Shown one piece after another: positions 15,255 to 22,653 of a stretch of DNA of 24,192 nucleotides; the stretch's first letter is position 1; the number at the start of each line of letters is the position of its first letter. This DNA is from an uncultured Muribaculaceae bacterium. Lineage in GTDB: Bacteria > Bacteroidota > Bacteroidia > Bacteroidales > Muribaculaceae. The stretch is taken from contig CAJUMR010000040.1 in the NCBI GenBank assembly GCA_910587475.1, positions 1 to 24,192 on the forward strand. The letters are read 5' to 3'. The translations under genes and the position numbers were made by a program. The notes below the pieces were generated by a model that was not told the origin of the DNA, did not search any database, and was given only the letters and a program-made list of their open reading frames with translations.

Positions 15255-15944
15255 TTATTTGATTGCCGCCGCATTGCGCCGGGCCACGTAGCGGGTGACG
15301 ATGTTGCCCAGATAGACCGTGAACAAAGGAAACATCACCACTCCCATCACAGACAGAAGCGCCGCAAGCACCTTGCCGACCACGGTCACCGGATTAACCG
15401 ATGCGCCGATCGTGGTAGTTTCGAGGCAGCACCACCACAACGACGACCAGTAGTCGGGCACCCCCGGATTGACCGGCTGCTCCTGTTCCAGAAAGATCAG
15501 CGACGAAAAGTAGACGACCATCAGCACTATGCTCAGATAGGACCAGAATATGCCGACGATACGCGACGTCGACACATATCTGATCACCAGCGCCATGGCA
15601 TAGGCCGCACGAAGCAAGGGGATGAATCGCACGAAGTAGAGCTGCTGTTCGTCGAGCTGAAGATTCAGCTGCGTTACAATATTAAGATAGGGCACCGACA
15701 CGAGCAGGAACAGGATATTGCGGCAGAAAAAGCGCCACCGATGCCCGGCAAGAGCCACCTGAACAAAAAACTCTGTCATGAAGACAATACACACCCACAG
15801 CTGGAAATGCATGTAGACCGTATTGGTAAGAAACGGCCTGTGCATGAAAGTGTCGACCGATATGAACACGATAAGTCCCAGAGCGAGAAGGAAAACGATC
15901 CCGCGCATCACATCGCTCAATTCCCTTTTGAAATTATTTTTCAT
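15255..15944 (-). CDS. Six-TM ion channel (voltage-gated cation channel-like) with atypical filter
   Basis: The 229-residue product has six hydrophobic segments. S1 is near 14-30, S2 near 48-65, S3 near 74-90, a charged S4-like helix at 105-128 (R106, R112, R122, R128), S5 near 133-152, and S6 near 190-215. The pore loop reads DYWSSLWWCCLETTTIGASV (164-183). Potassium channels normally have TVGYG after the Thr-Thr; here it is TTTIGA, so ion selectivity is uncertain. The family is annotated as ion transporter or potassium channel protein in Bacteroidales. It sits in the inner membrane. It is divergent from the capsid operon, with 242 bp between them, and no clear promoter of its own was found. 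Confidence 0.8.
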   Translation of the reverse strand: MKNNFKRELSDVMRGIVFLLALGLIVFISVDTFMHRPFLTNTVYMHFQLWVCIVFMTEFFVQVALAGHRWRFFCRNILFLLVSVPYLNIVTQLNLQLDEQQLYFVRFIPLLRAAYAMALVIRYVSTSRIVGIFWSYLSIVLMVVYFSSLIFLEQEQPVNPGVPDYWSSLWWCCLETTTIGASVNPVTVVGKVLAALLSVMGVVMFPLFTVYLGNIVTRYVARRNAAAIK

Positions 15945-16085
15945 CCTTCGTGTCTTTTTTTATCTCCATTGAAACGCTGCTTAATCAACACGCTGTCACG
16001 GTGTAATGTTCGCTTCGGCGGCTGTTGCGAAATGTTAAACGGCACATGTGTCCGATTTTGCAGGCCACCGCCGAAAATTGCTTTA

Positions 16086-16093
16086 TAACTTTG
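16086..16093 (+). promoter_or_regulatory. Bacteroidota -7 box for the capsid/portal operon
   Basis: TAACTTTG matches TAnnTTTG exactly. The nearest TTTG upstream (16057-16060) leaves a 25-base spacer, longer than usual. The transcript would start near 16100, with a leader of about 87 bases that contains the palindrome at 16116-16132. Confidence 0.5.
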
Positions 16094-16115
16094 CAATCGT
16101 AATCATTCAATAAAT

Positions 16116-16132
16116 ATTTGCATTATGCAAAT
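16116..16132. promoter_or_regulatory. 17-bp palindrome in the capsid operon leader (operator candidate)
   Basis: ATTTGCATTATGCAAAT is a perfect inverted repeat with 8-base arms around one T. It lies just downstream of the predicted transcript start, a typical place for a repressor site. Its half-site TTGCAT/ATGCAA recurs at 19711-19728. Confidence 0.5.
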
Positions 16133-16186
16133 GAATAGTGTACACATTCAGCAACTACTATCATCAACTACTAAACTTAAAAATCA

Positions 16187-16465
16187 ATGGAAAATCTCGA
16201 AAACATCCAGAACATCCCCGACATGCCCGAGACTCTCGACGAGAACAGCGAGGCAAGCGAACCACGACAGCCGGCCGAGGCTGACAATCAGACCGCGGCA
16301 GACATCGACCGCCTGATTGCCGAGGCTGAGCAGCGCGGCTACATCCGCGGATGCAAAGACCATGCGGCAGAGATGGCCGCAAAAGCAGCCGCAACCGACG
16401 ACATCGTCAGCGAAGAATCGTGCCCGGGCTTCCTCGCCCATCTCCGACCCGATTTCTGGGATTGA
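16187..16465 (+). CDS. Small acidic protein, possible capsid scaffold
   Basis: The 92-residue product is strongly acidic with a low-complexity N-terminus (MENLENIQNIPDMPETLDEN) and a central helical stretch (ADIDRLIAEAEQRGYIRGCK). No enzyme motif is visible. Its place directly before the major capsid gene and its acidic, coiled-coil-like nature fit a scaffolding protein, which guides shell assembly and is lost in mature heads. It is shorter than most scaffolds. It starts the plus-strand phage operon and is separated from the capsid gene by 74 bp. Any small phage accessory protein is an alternative; homology cannot be claimed from what I see. Confidence 0.5.
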   Translation: MENLENIQNIPDMPETLDENSEASEPRQPAEADNQTAADIDRLIAEAEQRGYIRGCKDHAAEMAAKAAATDDIVSEESCPGFLAHLRPDFWD

Positions 16466-16539
16466 GACCACCGGAAATATCTAAACCTAATCAACTAACA
16501 ATCACTTCATTATTTTTCAATCATTAATTCCAATCTATT

Positions 16540-17817
16540 ATGACTCAAATCATCAACGGCGCCACTTCAGGCCGCCACATCGTAGACGGTCCTCTGACCG
16601 TAGCAGCAGCAAACCAGGCAGTGCCCGGACTCATCCGTAACGCCATCGACCAACGCATCGTCAAGGTCAGACCGATGTCAACCCCGATCGACCAGCTTTC
16701 GCGTTGCGGCGGATCCAGACCCGCAAAATCGATGGTCGTCGAATACTATTCGGTCGACCCCAAACGAACCTCGTCGACAGTTGCGGCTGACGTGCCCGCC
16801 GGACTCGGCAAACGCCGCGCCGACGGCATCTACACCCACACAATCACCACCGAGGACGACCTTCTGTTCGAACCGTCGGAGACCCTGATGTTCCCGACCG
16901 TCATGGTCAACAAGACTGAGAAATCGGTCGGCGAACCACTTGTTGCCTATGTCATCGCCCGCAACGCCGACAGCGGCATCGAGATCATGGCAGTCAACGC
17001 CGAAGGCGCTTCAGCCGGCAAACCTGTGATACCGGCCATCCCCGAACATTCGCCCATCGTGCGCATGGGTCGCGCGGCAACCGAACTCGACGTGCAAACA
17101 CCTCAGTTTCAGGCATTGCCGACAAAAGCTTCAAACAATTGCCAAATATTCAAAATGCAAGTGGAGGAAGGGACATTCCATAAAATCGCCAACAAGGAAA
17201 TCGGATGGAATTTCTCCGACCAGGAAGAAGCGGCGATCATCGACATGCGTCTCGGCATGGAGAAAAACTTCCTCTTCGGATCGCAGGCCAAAATCGTCGA
17301 TCCCAACAAGAATGAGGAAATCTATCTGACCGGAGGCATCTGGCGACAGGCCGGACGCGAAAAACAGGTCATTCTCGACGACTTCTCGGAAAAGACCCTG
17401 ATCGACATCGCCGAAGCGGCGTTCACCGGCAACTGCGGGTCGAAACGCAAGATACTGATCTGCGGCTCGGGACTTCTGAGCATCATCTCCAAAATCGACT
17501 GCCGCATGGTGCGCAGGGCGTCGGAGACTACCGTGAAATGGGGACTGATGTTCAACGAGATCGTCACCAACTTCGGCAGCCTGTTTGTTGTCCACTCCGA
17601 AATGTTTGACCAATGCGGACACTCCGACGACGGCATGGTGATCGATCCGGCCTACCTGACGAAATATGTCCACGTGCCGTTCCACTCCGAGCAGCTCGAC
17701 CTGCGTCGTTCGGGCACCCGCAATACATCGGCGGTGGTCATCACCGAGGCATCGTGTGTGGTGCTTCGCTACCCCGACTCCCATCTTAGAGTGATCGGCG
17801 TCAAAGTCAACGAATGA
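16540..17817 (+). CDS. Phage major capsid protein, SU10/HK97-fold type
   Basis: This 425-residue protein resembles the SU10-like group of HK97-fold capsid proteins. Supporting segments are EDDLLFEPSETLMFP (105-119), the acidic helix with EAAIIDMRLGMEKNFLFGSQ (230-249), the strand-turn YLTGGIW (262-268), the spine-helix region FSEKTLIDIAEAAFTGNCGS (282-301) and a beta-rich P-domain end (VVITEASCVVLRYPDSHLRV). Length is normal and the frame is unbroken. The stop overlaps the next start (ATGA at 17814-17817), indicating translational coupling with the connector-like gene. It forms the icosahedral shell in phages; whether this copy still assembles particles is unknown. Confidence 0.8.
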   Translation: MTQIINGATSGRHIVDGPLTVAAANQAVPGLIRNAIDQRIVKVRPMSTPIDQLSRCGGSRPAKSMVVEYYSVDPKRTSSTVAADVPAGLGKRRADGIYTHTITTEDDLLFEPSETLMFPTVMVNKTEKSVGEPLVAYVIARNADSGIEIMAVNAEGASAGKPVIPAIPEHSPIVRMGRAATELDVQTPQFQALPTKASNNCQIFKMQVEEGTFHKIANKEIGWNFSDQEEAAIIDMRLGMEKNFLFGSQAKIVDPNKNEEIYLTGGIWRQAGREKQVILDDFSEKTLIDIAEAAFTGNCGSKRKILICGSGLLSIISKIDCRMVRRASETTVKWGLMFNEIVTNFGSLFVVHSEMFDQCGHSDDGMVIDPAYLTKYVHVPFHSEQLDLRRSGTRNTSAVVITEASCVVLRYPDSHLRVIGVKVNE

Positions 17818-18401
17818 TCAGGCGCTCTACCGACATGATACTCAACTATTCTTCTCAGCAGATGCTTCAGACCTGGCGCCGGTGCGCCGGGCTGGAGCCT
17901 GTCGGGAGCGCATGCTCGGTGCAGCGCTTCGACGGCATCGACATCGACAGCCGCCTGACAGAAATGATGCGCCAATGGATGCTCGGGCTTCTCGACAACG
18001 GCGACTTCCGCCTGCTCGGACCTCCTGCCGACGCAACGCCGATGATCAACGTCAGCGTCAGCGGTTATTCGGCCGACATCGTCGCCGACCCCGCCGTGAG
18101 ACGGCTCTGCACGATCAGGCTGTCGGGCTGGCAACGCGAAGCCGACGTTGTCGACGAAGCGACCATAGTGTCTGTCCTTGCACTGCAGGCCAATCCGTTT
18201 GCCCGTGCAGGCACTTCGTCACCGATCGCTTGGCGCGACAAGTCGGGCATCGTCCATGCCATACCCGCCGACGGATCTTCGACCGTAGTTTCTGCAAAGG
18301 CTTACATTGATGCCGGACCCGATGTCTACCGCATCGACGAAAGAGCACTCGCGACAATCAACCAATTTATCAACAACCATCTCAACAACCTGCCGATATG
18401 A
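17814..18401 (+). CDS. Probable head-tail connector or adaptor protein
   Basis: The 195-residue product lies between the capsid and portal genes and overlaps both by ATGA, so the three are coupled. It has a helical N-terminus (LNYSSQQMLQTWRRCAGLEP), a beta-rich middle with INVSVSGYSADIVADPAVRR, and a helical end (DERALATINQFINNHLNNLP). Position, size and alpha/beta make-up fit a head-completion or neck protein that sits under the portal. I do not recognise a specific family, so the role is mainly inferred from context. Confidence 0.5.
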   Translation: MIRRSTDMILNYSSQQMLQTWRRCAGLEPVGSACSVQRFDGIDIDSRLTEMMRQWMLGLLDNGDFRLLGPPADATPMINVSVSGYSADIVADPAVRRLCTIRLSGWQREADVVDEATIVSVLALQANPFARAGTSSPIAWRDKSGIVHAIPADGSSTVVSAKAYIDAGPDVYRIDERALATINQFINNHLNNLPI

Positions 18402-19711
18402 CAACAGACACCAACCTGCGGGTTCTCGCCGCCGCGAGAGACGCGTGGCTTGCAGCCGGAGCGTTCAGACTGCGCCGCGACCGCTACAAGCGTTACACCT
18501 ACGGCGACCAATGGAGCGACATAATCGCCGACAGTTCGGGCCGATGCGCCGCCGAGGCCGACCTTATAGCCGAAAGCGGCCGGAAGCCACTGACCAACAA
18601 TATGATCAGACAGATAGTCAAAATAGTCATCGGTCGCTACCGATCGGCCTGCCGCGACGAAAATATCTATGCAGCCGACAAACCGTCGCGACGATATGTC
18701 GGCGACAACGCCCTTCTTGAACTCGACTGCCGCATGCTCGAGGAATTTCTCATCTCGGGTTGCGCCGTGCAGCGCATAGCTGTGGAGAAACGCCGTGGAG
18801 TCGAGCGGCTGTGGATCGACAATGTCGACCCTCGCACGTTCTTTGTCAACTCTTTCAAAGATCCGCGGGGCAACGACATCGAACTGATCGGCATGCTCCA
18901 CGACATGTCGTTTCCCGAGATAGTCGCGCGATTTGCCGGCGGTAAGCGAGGCCGGGCGGCTGCACTCGCCCGATCTTACGCCGTTGCGTCGGGCGACGCA
19001 GACTTCTACCCGACAGCTCTGCTCGGAGAGGCGGCCTGCGACGCTACTGACTTCTTCAACGCTCCCGCCGGACGTTGCCGCGCCATCGAAACGTGGACGC
19101 TCGACTGCCGTAGATCAACGAGCCGGTCGATCGACTTCGTATGGCAGTGCCGATGGTTCACGCCCGACGGCGCTCTGCTCGCATCCTATGACTCGCCCTA
19201 CCCACACGGCTCGCACCCGTTTGCCATCAAGCTCTACCCGCTCACCGACGGCGAAGTGCATTCGTTTGTCGAGGATGTAATCGACCAACAGCGCTGCATC
19301 AACCGCATGATCGTGCTGATCGACCATATAATAGGATCGTCAGCCAAAGGCGTACTGCTCTTTCCTCAGGATCAGAAGCCCAAGGAGGTAGACTGGAAAG
19401 AAGTGGCCGACACATGGTCGCGGTCCAATGGTGTGATCCCGATCACGGGCGCCGGCTCACAGCTGCCCCAGCAGGTGGTGACATCGTCGGCCGACTGCGG
19501 GGCTTATCAGCTGCTCGCATTGCAGATGAAACTGTTTGACAACATTTCGGGTGTCGGCGACGTGATCGCAGGCCGAAACATATCGCCATCGACAGGCAAT
19601 GCGCTCTACGAAAGCCAGCTGCGCAACTCCACCATAGGCCTGGCAGACCTCATCGACTCTTTTGCTGCGTTCAGAAACGAGCGTGACCGCAAAGCCGAAA
19701 AATCGCAGTAA
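18398..19711 (+). CDS. Phage portal protein
   Basis: The 437-residue protein matches podovirus-type portals, the dodecameric ring through which DNA enters the head. Diagnostic stretches are YTYGDQWSDII (33-43), GRKPLTNNMIRQIVKIVIGR (61-80), DNVDPRTFFVNSFKDPRGND (141-160), then HPFAIKLYPLTDGEVHSFVE with DVIDQQRCINRMI (273-305) and SGVGDVIAGRNISPSTGNAL (384-403). All are in order and the frame is intact. It is shorter at the C-terminus than many podovirus portals, which may mean a missing barrel domain. It follows the connector-like gene by ATGA overlap. In most tailed phages the portal gene precedes the capsid gene, so the order here is reversed. Confidence 0.85.
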   Translation: MTTDTNLRVLAAARDAWLAAGAFRLRRDRYKRYTYGDQWSDIIADSSGRCAAEADLIAESGRKPLTNNMIRQIVKIVIGRYRSACRDENIYAADKPSRRYVGDNALLELDCRMLEEFLISGCAVQRIAVEKRRGVERLWIDNVDPRTFFVNSFKDPRGNDIELIGMLHDMSFPEIVARFAGGKRGRAAALARSYAVASGDADFYPTALLGEAACDATDFFNAPAGRCRAIETWTLDCRRSTSRSIDFVWQCRWFTPDGALLASYDSPYPHGSHPFAIKLYPLTDGEVHSFVEDVIDQQRCINRMIVLIDHIIGSSAKGVLLFPQDQKPKEVDWKEVADTWSRSNGVIPITGAGSQLPQQVVTSSADCGAYQLLALQMKLFDNISGVGDVIAGRNISPSTGNALYESQLRNSTIGLADLIDSFAAFRNERDRKAEKSQ

Positions 19712-19728
19712 TGCAATTTGAATTGCAT
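19711..19728. promoter_or_regulatory. 18-bp palindrome between portal gene and next promoter
   Basis: ATGCAATTTGAATTGCAT has perfect 8-base arms around TG. It begins at the last base of the portal stop codon and sits just before a promoter. It shares ATGCAA/TTGCAT with the palindrome at 16116-16132, and a single TTGCAT lies at 19763-19768 within the -7 region. It is an operator candidate; a weak terminator hairpin is the alternative. Confidence 0.45.
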
Positions 19729-19734
19729 TTATAC

Positions 19735-19765
19735 TTGTTTTATTGAAATATTAATTGTAGTTTTG
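19735..19765 (+). promoter_or_regulatory. Bacteroidota promoter for the 139-residue protein gene
   Basis: TTG at 19735-19737, a 20-base spacer and TAGTTTTG at 19758-19765 fit the consensus (the -33 is CTTG, not TTTG). Transcription would start near 19771, so the in-frame ATG at 19768 cannot be used and 19798 is the better start. Confidence 0.5.
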
Positions 19766-19797
19766 CATTGAAAATAATCTTCACATACTTCCAGAAT

Positions 19798-20217
19798 ATG
19801 AAACACAAAACCATGGCCCAACTCCGCGACGAGGATTTTGTCGACTGCCTCCGCCGCGCCATCAAGCGCCACAGCGCTGACAAGAAACCATCGACATCGT
19901 CACAGATCATCGCCGAAGCCCTCGCCTCTCAGCCCCGACGCTACTATCTGTCTTACAGCACAATCGAGTCGGGACTCGGACGCTTGCGCAACGACGGCTA
20001 CTTCAATCGCCGCTCCGACCGGATGACCTACAAGCGCTGGCTCGACATCAACGCCGCCGTCAACCGCTATCTCGCCCGCAACAAGCAGGCAAAACTGACC
20101 GATGCCATTAGCCACGTGGTCAATTTCGGACGCCCGACGCGCTTCTATATCTCCGACAAGAAAGCCCGCGAACTCTTCAGACGGGTCGCCAGGCGCGACT
20201 ACCGTGTGATCGGCTGA
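19798..20217 (+). CDS. Small basic protein with possible winged-helix DNA-binding region
   Basis: The 139-residue protein is very basic. Residues of about 30-75 (SSQIIAEALASQPRRYYLSY, STIESGLGRLRNDGYF) look like a helix-turn-helix followed by a short wing, and the C-terminus (RPTRFYISDKKARELFRRVA) is rich in Arg/Lys. I do not recognise a named family. It has its own promoter and lies downstream of the palindrome at 19711-19728, so it could bind there and control the phage operon; this is inference. It may be phage-derived or cellular. The upstream Met at 19768 is excluded by the promoter position. Confidence 0.55.
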   Translation: MKHKTMAQLRDEDFVDCLRRAIKRHSADKKPSTSSQIIAEALASQPRRYYLSYSTIESGLGRLRNDGYFNRRSDRMTYKRWLDINAAVNRYLARNKQAKLTDAISHVVNFGRPTRFYISDKKARELFRRVARRDYRVIG

Positions 20218-20290
20218 CCGCTTCTCTGACCTATCGACAACACTATTTTTCACTTCGTACTTCCACTTCCTATCCTACAAGCACACCACT

Positions 20291-20752
20291 ATGAAAATCG
20301 ATATTCACGTCGGGCAACTGCTCGACGACATCTATGCCGACTCCGCCCTCAAAGCTATCGCGACGCGCAACGACCGCGCGGCAATAGCCCCGCTACTGAC
20401 TCCAGACCACCGCGACGCCCTGCGGCGCGTGATAATCCACGCTGCCGGCATTGTGGCCGCCGGCCTGAAGCGCAGACTTCTGGCTTTCAGCTACCCCGAT
20501 CCCGCAGACCCGTCTGACACCGCGCCGATCAGCTTCACGGTCACCGACCTCACATCGGCCGTCGCCGAAGCGCTGCACATCCACTTCTCCAACGCCGTTA
20601 CATTTGCCTGCTTTCACCTTCTCAGACTTACATACACCGACTCCAAGGGTGCCGACACCTACAGGATCTGTCTCGACCAAACGATCAGCACGATCTCTCA
20701 CTGTCTCGACAATATCACGTCGCTTCCACGGCTGAGACGATGCTATTATTAG
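20291..20752 (+). CDS. Unknown 153-residue protein, possibly phage-derived
   Basis: No family is recognised. The protein has no signal peptide and is mostly helical at both ends (MKIDIHVGQLLDDIYADSAL at the start; TYRICLDQTISTISHCLDNI near the end). A short Pro/Asp-rich loop (FSYPDPADPSDTAP) and a beta stretch (ISFTVTDLT) lie in the middle. It is 73 bp downstream of the basic protein gene on the same strand, with no promoter seen between, so both may share a transcript. Its size and position after capsid, connector and portal would suit a small neck or tail-completion protein, but nothing in the sequence proves this. It is followed at once by the yqeY promoter. Confidence 0.45.
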   Translation: MKIDIHVGQLLDDIYADSALKAIATRNDRAAIAPLLTPDHRDALRRVIIHAAGIVAAGLKRRLLAFSYPDPADPSDTAPISFTVTDLTSAVAEALHIHFSNAVTFACFHLLRLTYTDSKGADTYRICLDQTISTISHCLDNITSLPRLRRCYY

Positions 20753-20754
20753 TG

Positions 20755-20786
20755 TTTGGTCAATTCGGTGAAGTTTTGTAAATTTG
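20755..20786 (+). promoter_or_regulatory. Bacteroidota promoter for yqeY-serS
   Basis: TTTG (20755-20758), a 20-base spacer and TAAATTTG (20779-20786) match the consensus fully. The leader would be about 33 bases. This separates the housekeeping pair from the phage-like genes. Confidence 0.7.
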
Positions 20787-20824
20787 CGCATTAATATATC
20801 ATCTAATAATCCGAACATTAGACA

Positions 20825-21277
20825 ATGGATCTGTTTGAAACAATCAATGCCGCCATCAAGACAGCCATGCTCGCGCAGGATAAAGTGCGCCTTCAGGCTC
20901 TGCGCGGCATCAAGAAGGAATTTTTAGAGGCTAAGACCGCTCCGGGCAGCGACGGCAACCTCAGCGACGAAACCGCAACCAAAATCCTCGTGAAAATGGC
21001 CAAGCAGCGCCGCGAAAGCGCAAAAATATATCAGGAACAAAACCGTCCGGAACTCGCCGAAACCGAGCTTGCCGAAATGGCCGTGATCGAAGAATATCTT
21101 CCCAAGGCTCTCACCGACGAAGAACTCGAAGCCGAGCTGGTGAAAATCATCGCAGCTGTCGGCGCGACAGGCCCTGCAGACATGGGCAAAGTGATGGGCA
21201 CTGCCACCAAGGCTCTCGCCGGACGCGCTGACGGACGTGCGATCTCGGCCAAGGTCAAGGAACTTTTGAATAAATAA
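20825..21277 (+). CDS. yqeY: GatB/YqeY domain protein
   Basis: The 150-residue product is a full-length YqeY protein: MDLFETINAAIKTAMLAQDK, VRLQALRGIKKEFLEAK, KMAKQRRESAKIYQEQNRPE, EMAVIEEYLPKALTDEEL and GPADMGKVMGTATKALAGRA are all family hallmarks. It shares its fold with the tail domain of the GatB subunit of tRNA amidotransferase and is thought to bind tRNA; the precise role is not established. It is 15 bp before serS and read from a strong promoter, so both are probably made together. Confidence 0.92.
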   Translation: MDLFETINAAIKTAMLAQDKVRLQALRGIKKEFLEAKTAPGSDGNLSDETATKILVKMAKQRRESAKIYQEQNRPELAETELAEMAVIEEYLPKALTDEELEAELVKIIAAVGATGPADMGKVMGTATKALAGRADGRAISAKVKELLNK

Positions 21278-21292
21278 TAATCACTATTTATA

Positions 21293-22564
21293 ATGCTTAC
21301 ACTACAGCAAATCAAAGAAAACCCCGCGCAGATCGTCGAAAGACTCGCTGTCAAAGGGTTTGACGGCAAAGAAGCCATCGAGCGCATCATAGCTCTCGAC
21401 GAGACCCGCCGTCAACTTCAGCTCAAGAACGACAACGCAGCTGCCGAGCTCAAGAAACTCGCTGCGTCGATCGGCGGTTTCATGAAATCGGGCGAAAAAG
21501 AGAAAGCCGAACAGGCCAAAGAAACTGTCGCTTCGCTCAAGGAAGGCCAGAAAGCGATCGCCGACGAACTCGCAGCCGCAGAGCGCTCGATCACCGAAAT
21601 ACTTCTTTCTGTGCCCAACGTTCCGTGTGCGATGGTGCCGGAAGGCCGCACAGCCGAAGACAACGTCGTCGAAAAGACAGGCGGTCCGATGCCTGATCTG
21701 CCCGAAGATGCCCTCCCCCACTGGGATCTCGCAAAAAAATATAATCTCATCGACTTCGACCTCGGAGTCAAGATCACCGGCGCAGGCTTCCCCGTCTACA
21801 TCGGCAAGGGAGCTAAACTTCAGCGCGCTCTCATCCAGTTCTTCCTCGACGAGGCTTCCAACGCCGGCTATCTCGAGATACAGCCTCCCTATGTTGTCAA
21901 CGAAGCATCGGGCTACGGCACAGGACAGCTTCCCGACAAGGAGGGCCAGATGTACCACGTCAACCTCGACAATCTCTACCTCATCCCGACCGCCGAAGTT
22001 CCCGTCACCAACCTCTACCGCGACGTGATCCTCGATGACCGTCAGCTCCCGATCAAAAACTGTGCTTACTCAGCATGCTTCCGTCGCGAAGCCGGCAGCT
22101 ACGGCAAGGACGTGCGCGGTCTCAACCGTCTCCACCAGTTCGACAAAGTGGAGATTGTCCGCATTGAGAAACCCGAGAATTCATACGCAGCCCTCGAAGA
22201 GATGAAAGACCACGTTCAGGGTCTTCTCGAAAAACTCGGTCTGCCCTGGCACATCCTCCGTCTCTGCGGCGGCGACATGAGCTTCACCTCGGCCATCACC
22301 TTCGACTTCGAAGTATTCTCGGCCGCACAGAAGCGCTGGCTCGAAGTATCGTCGGTTTCAAACTTCGAGACCTACCAGGCCAACCGTCTGAAATGCCGTT
22401 ACCGCGCCGAGGACAAGAAAACACGCCTCTGCCACACACTCAACGGATCGGCACTCGCCCTGCCGCGCATCATGGCTGCTCTCCTCGAGAACAACCAGAC
22501 CCCCGAGGGCATCATCGTGCCCGAATGCCTGCGCAAGTACACCGGCTTCGACATCATCGACTGA
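21293..22564 (+). CDS. serS: Seryl-tRNA synthetase
   Basis: The 423-residue enzyme charges tRNA-Ser with serine in the cytoplasm, using ATP. The N-terminal helical arm that holds the long variable arm of tRNA-Ser spans about residues 27-105. The class II catalytic core shows motif 1 (ALIQFFLDEASNAGYLEIQP, 179-198), the TAEVP serine-binding segment (233-237), motif 2 (FRREAGSYG to HQFDKVE, 263-287) and motif 3 (GSALALPRIMAALLENNQ, 385-402). Length and order are standard. It is second in a two-gene operon with yqeY and ends at a strong terminator. Confidence 0.98.
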   Translation: MLTLQQIKENPAQIVERLAVKGFDGKEAIERIIALDETRRQLQLKNDNAAAELKKLAASIGGFMKSGEKEKAEQAKETVASLKEGQKAIADELAAAERSITEILLSVPNVPCAMVPEGRTAEDNVVEKTGGPMPDLPEDALPHWDLAKKYNLIDFDLGVKITGAGFPVYIGKGAKLQRALIQFFLDEASNAGYLEIQPPYVVNEASGYGTGQLPDKEGQMYHVNLDNLYLIPTAEVPVTNLYRDVILDDRQLPIKNCAYSACFRREAGSYGKDVRGLNRLHQFDKVEIVRIEKPENSYAALEEMKDHVQGLLEKLGLPWHILRLCGGDMSFTSAITFDFEVFSAAQKRWLEVSSVSNFETYQANRLKCRYRAEDKKTRLCHTLNGSALALPRIMAALLENNQTPEGIIVPECLRKYTGFDIID

Positions 22565-22587
22565 CAAAACATTCCGACCCTATAGAC

Positions 22588-22629
22588 ACAAGCAAGCAGA
22601 CCTCCACACCCGGCGGTCTGCTTGCTTGT
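22588..22629 (+). terminator. Strong intrinsic terminator of the yqeY-serS operon
   Basis: The 15-bp arms 22588-22602 and 22615-22629 are perfectly complementary around a 12-base loop and are followed by a T-rich run (TTATTTTTT). It may also serve the convergent PepSY-like gene, though the T-run on that side is poor. Confidence 0.9.
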
Positions 22630-22653
22630 TTATTTTTTCGTCAAAGAGTGATG

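Noticed and set aside
12958..15944. Cellular genes between the phage blocks as phage cargo
   Set aside because: The EEP protein, DUF1573 protein and ion channel are ordinary Bacteroidota families with their own promoters or signals; nothing ties them to a phage.
16014..16075. Inverted repeat TTCGGCGG / CCGCCGAA upstream of the capsid operon
   Set aside because: The 8-bp arms are 46 bp apart with no further symmetry; too weak to call an operator or attachment site.
6242..20752. A complete functional prophage or classical gene transfer agent
   Set aside because: No integrase, lysis, replication or clear tail genes are visible, and host genes interrupt the set. Only the weaker claim of a retained head-and-packaging core is made.
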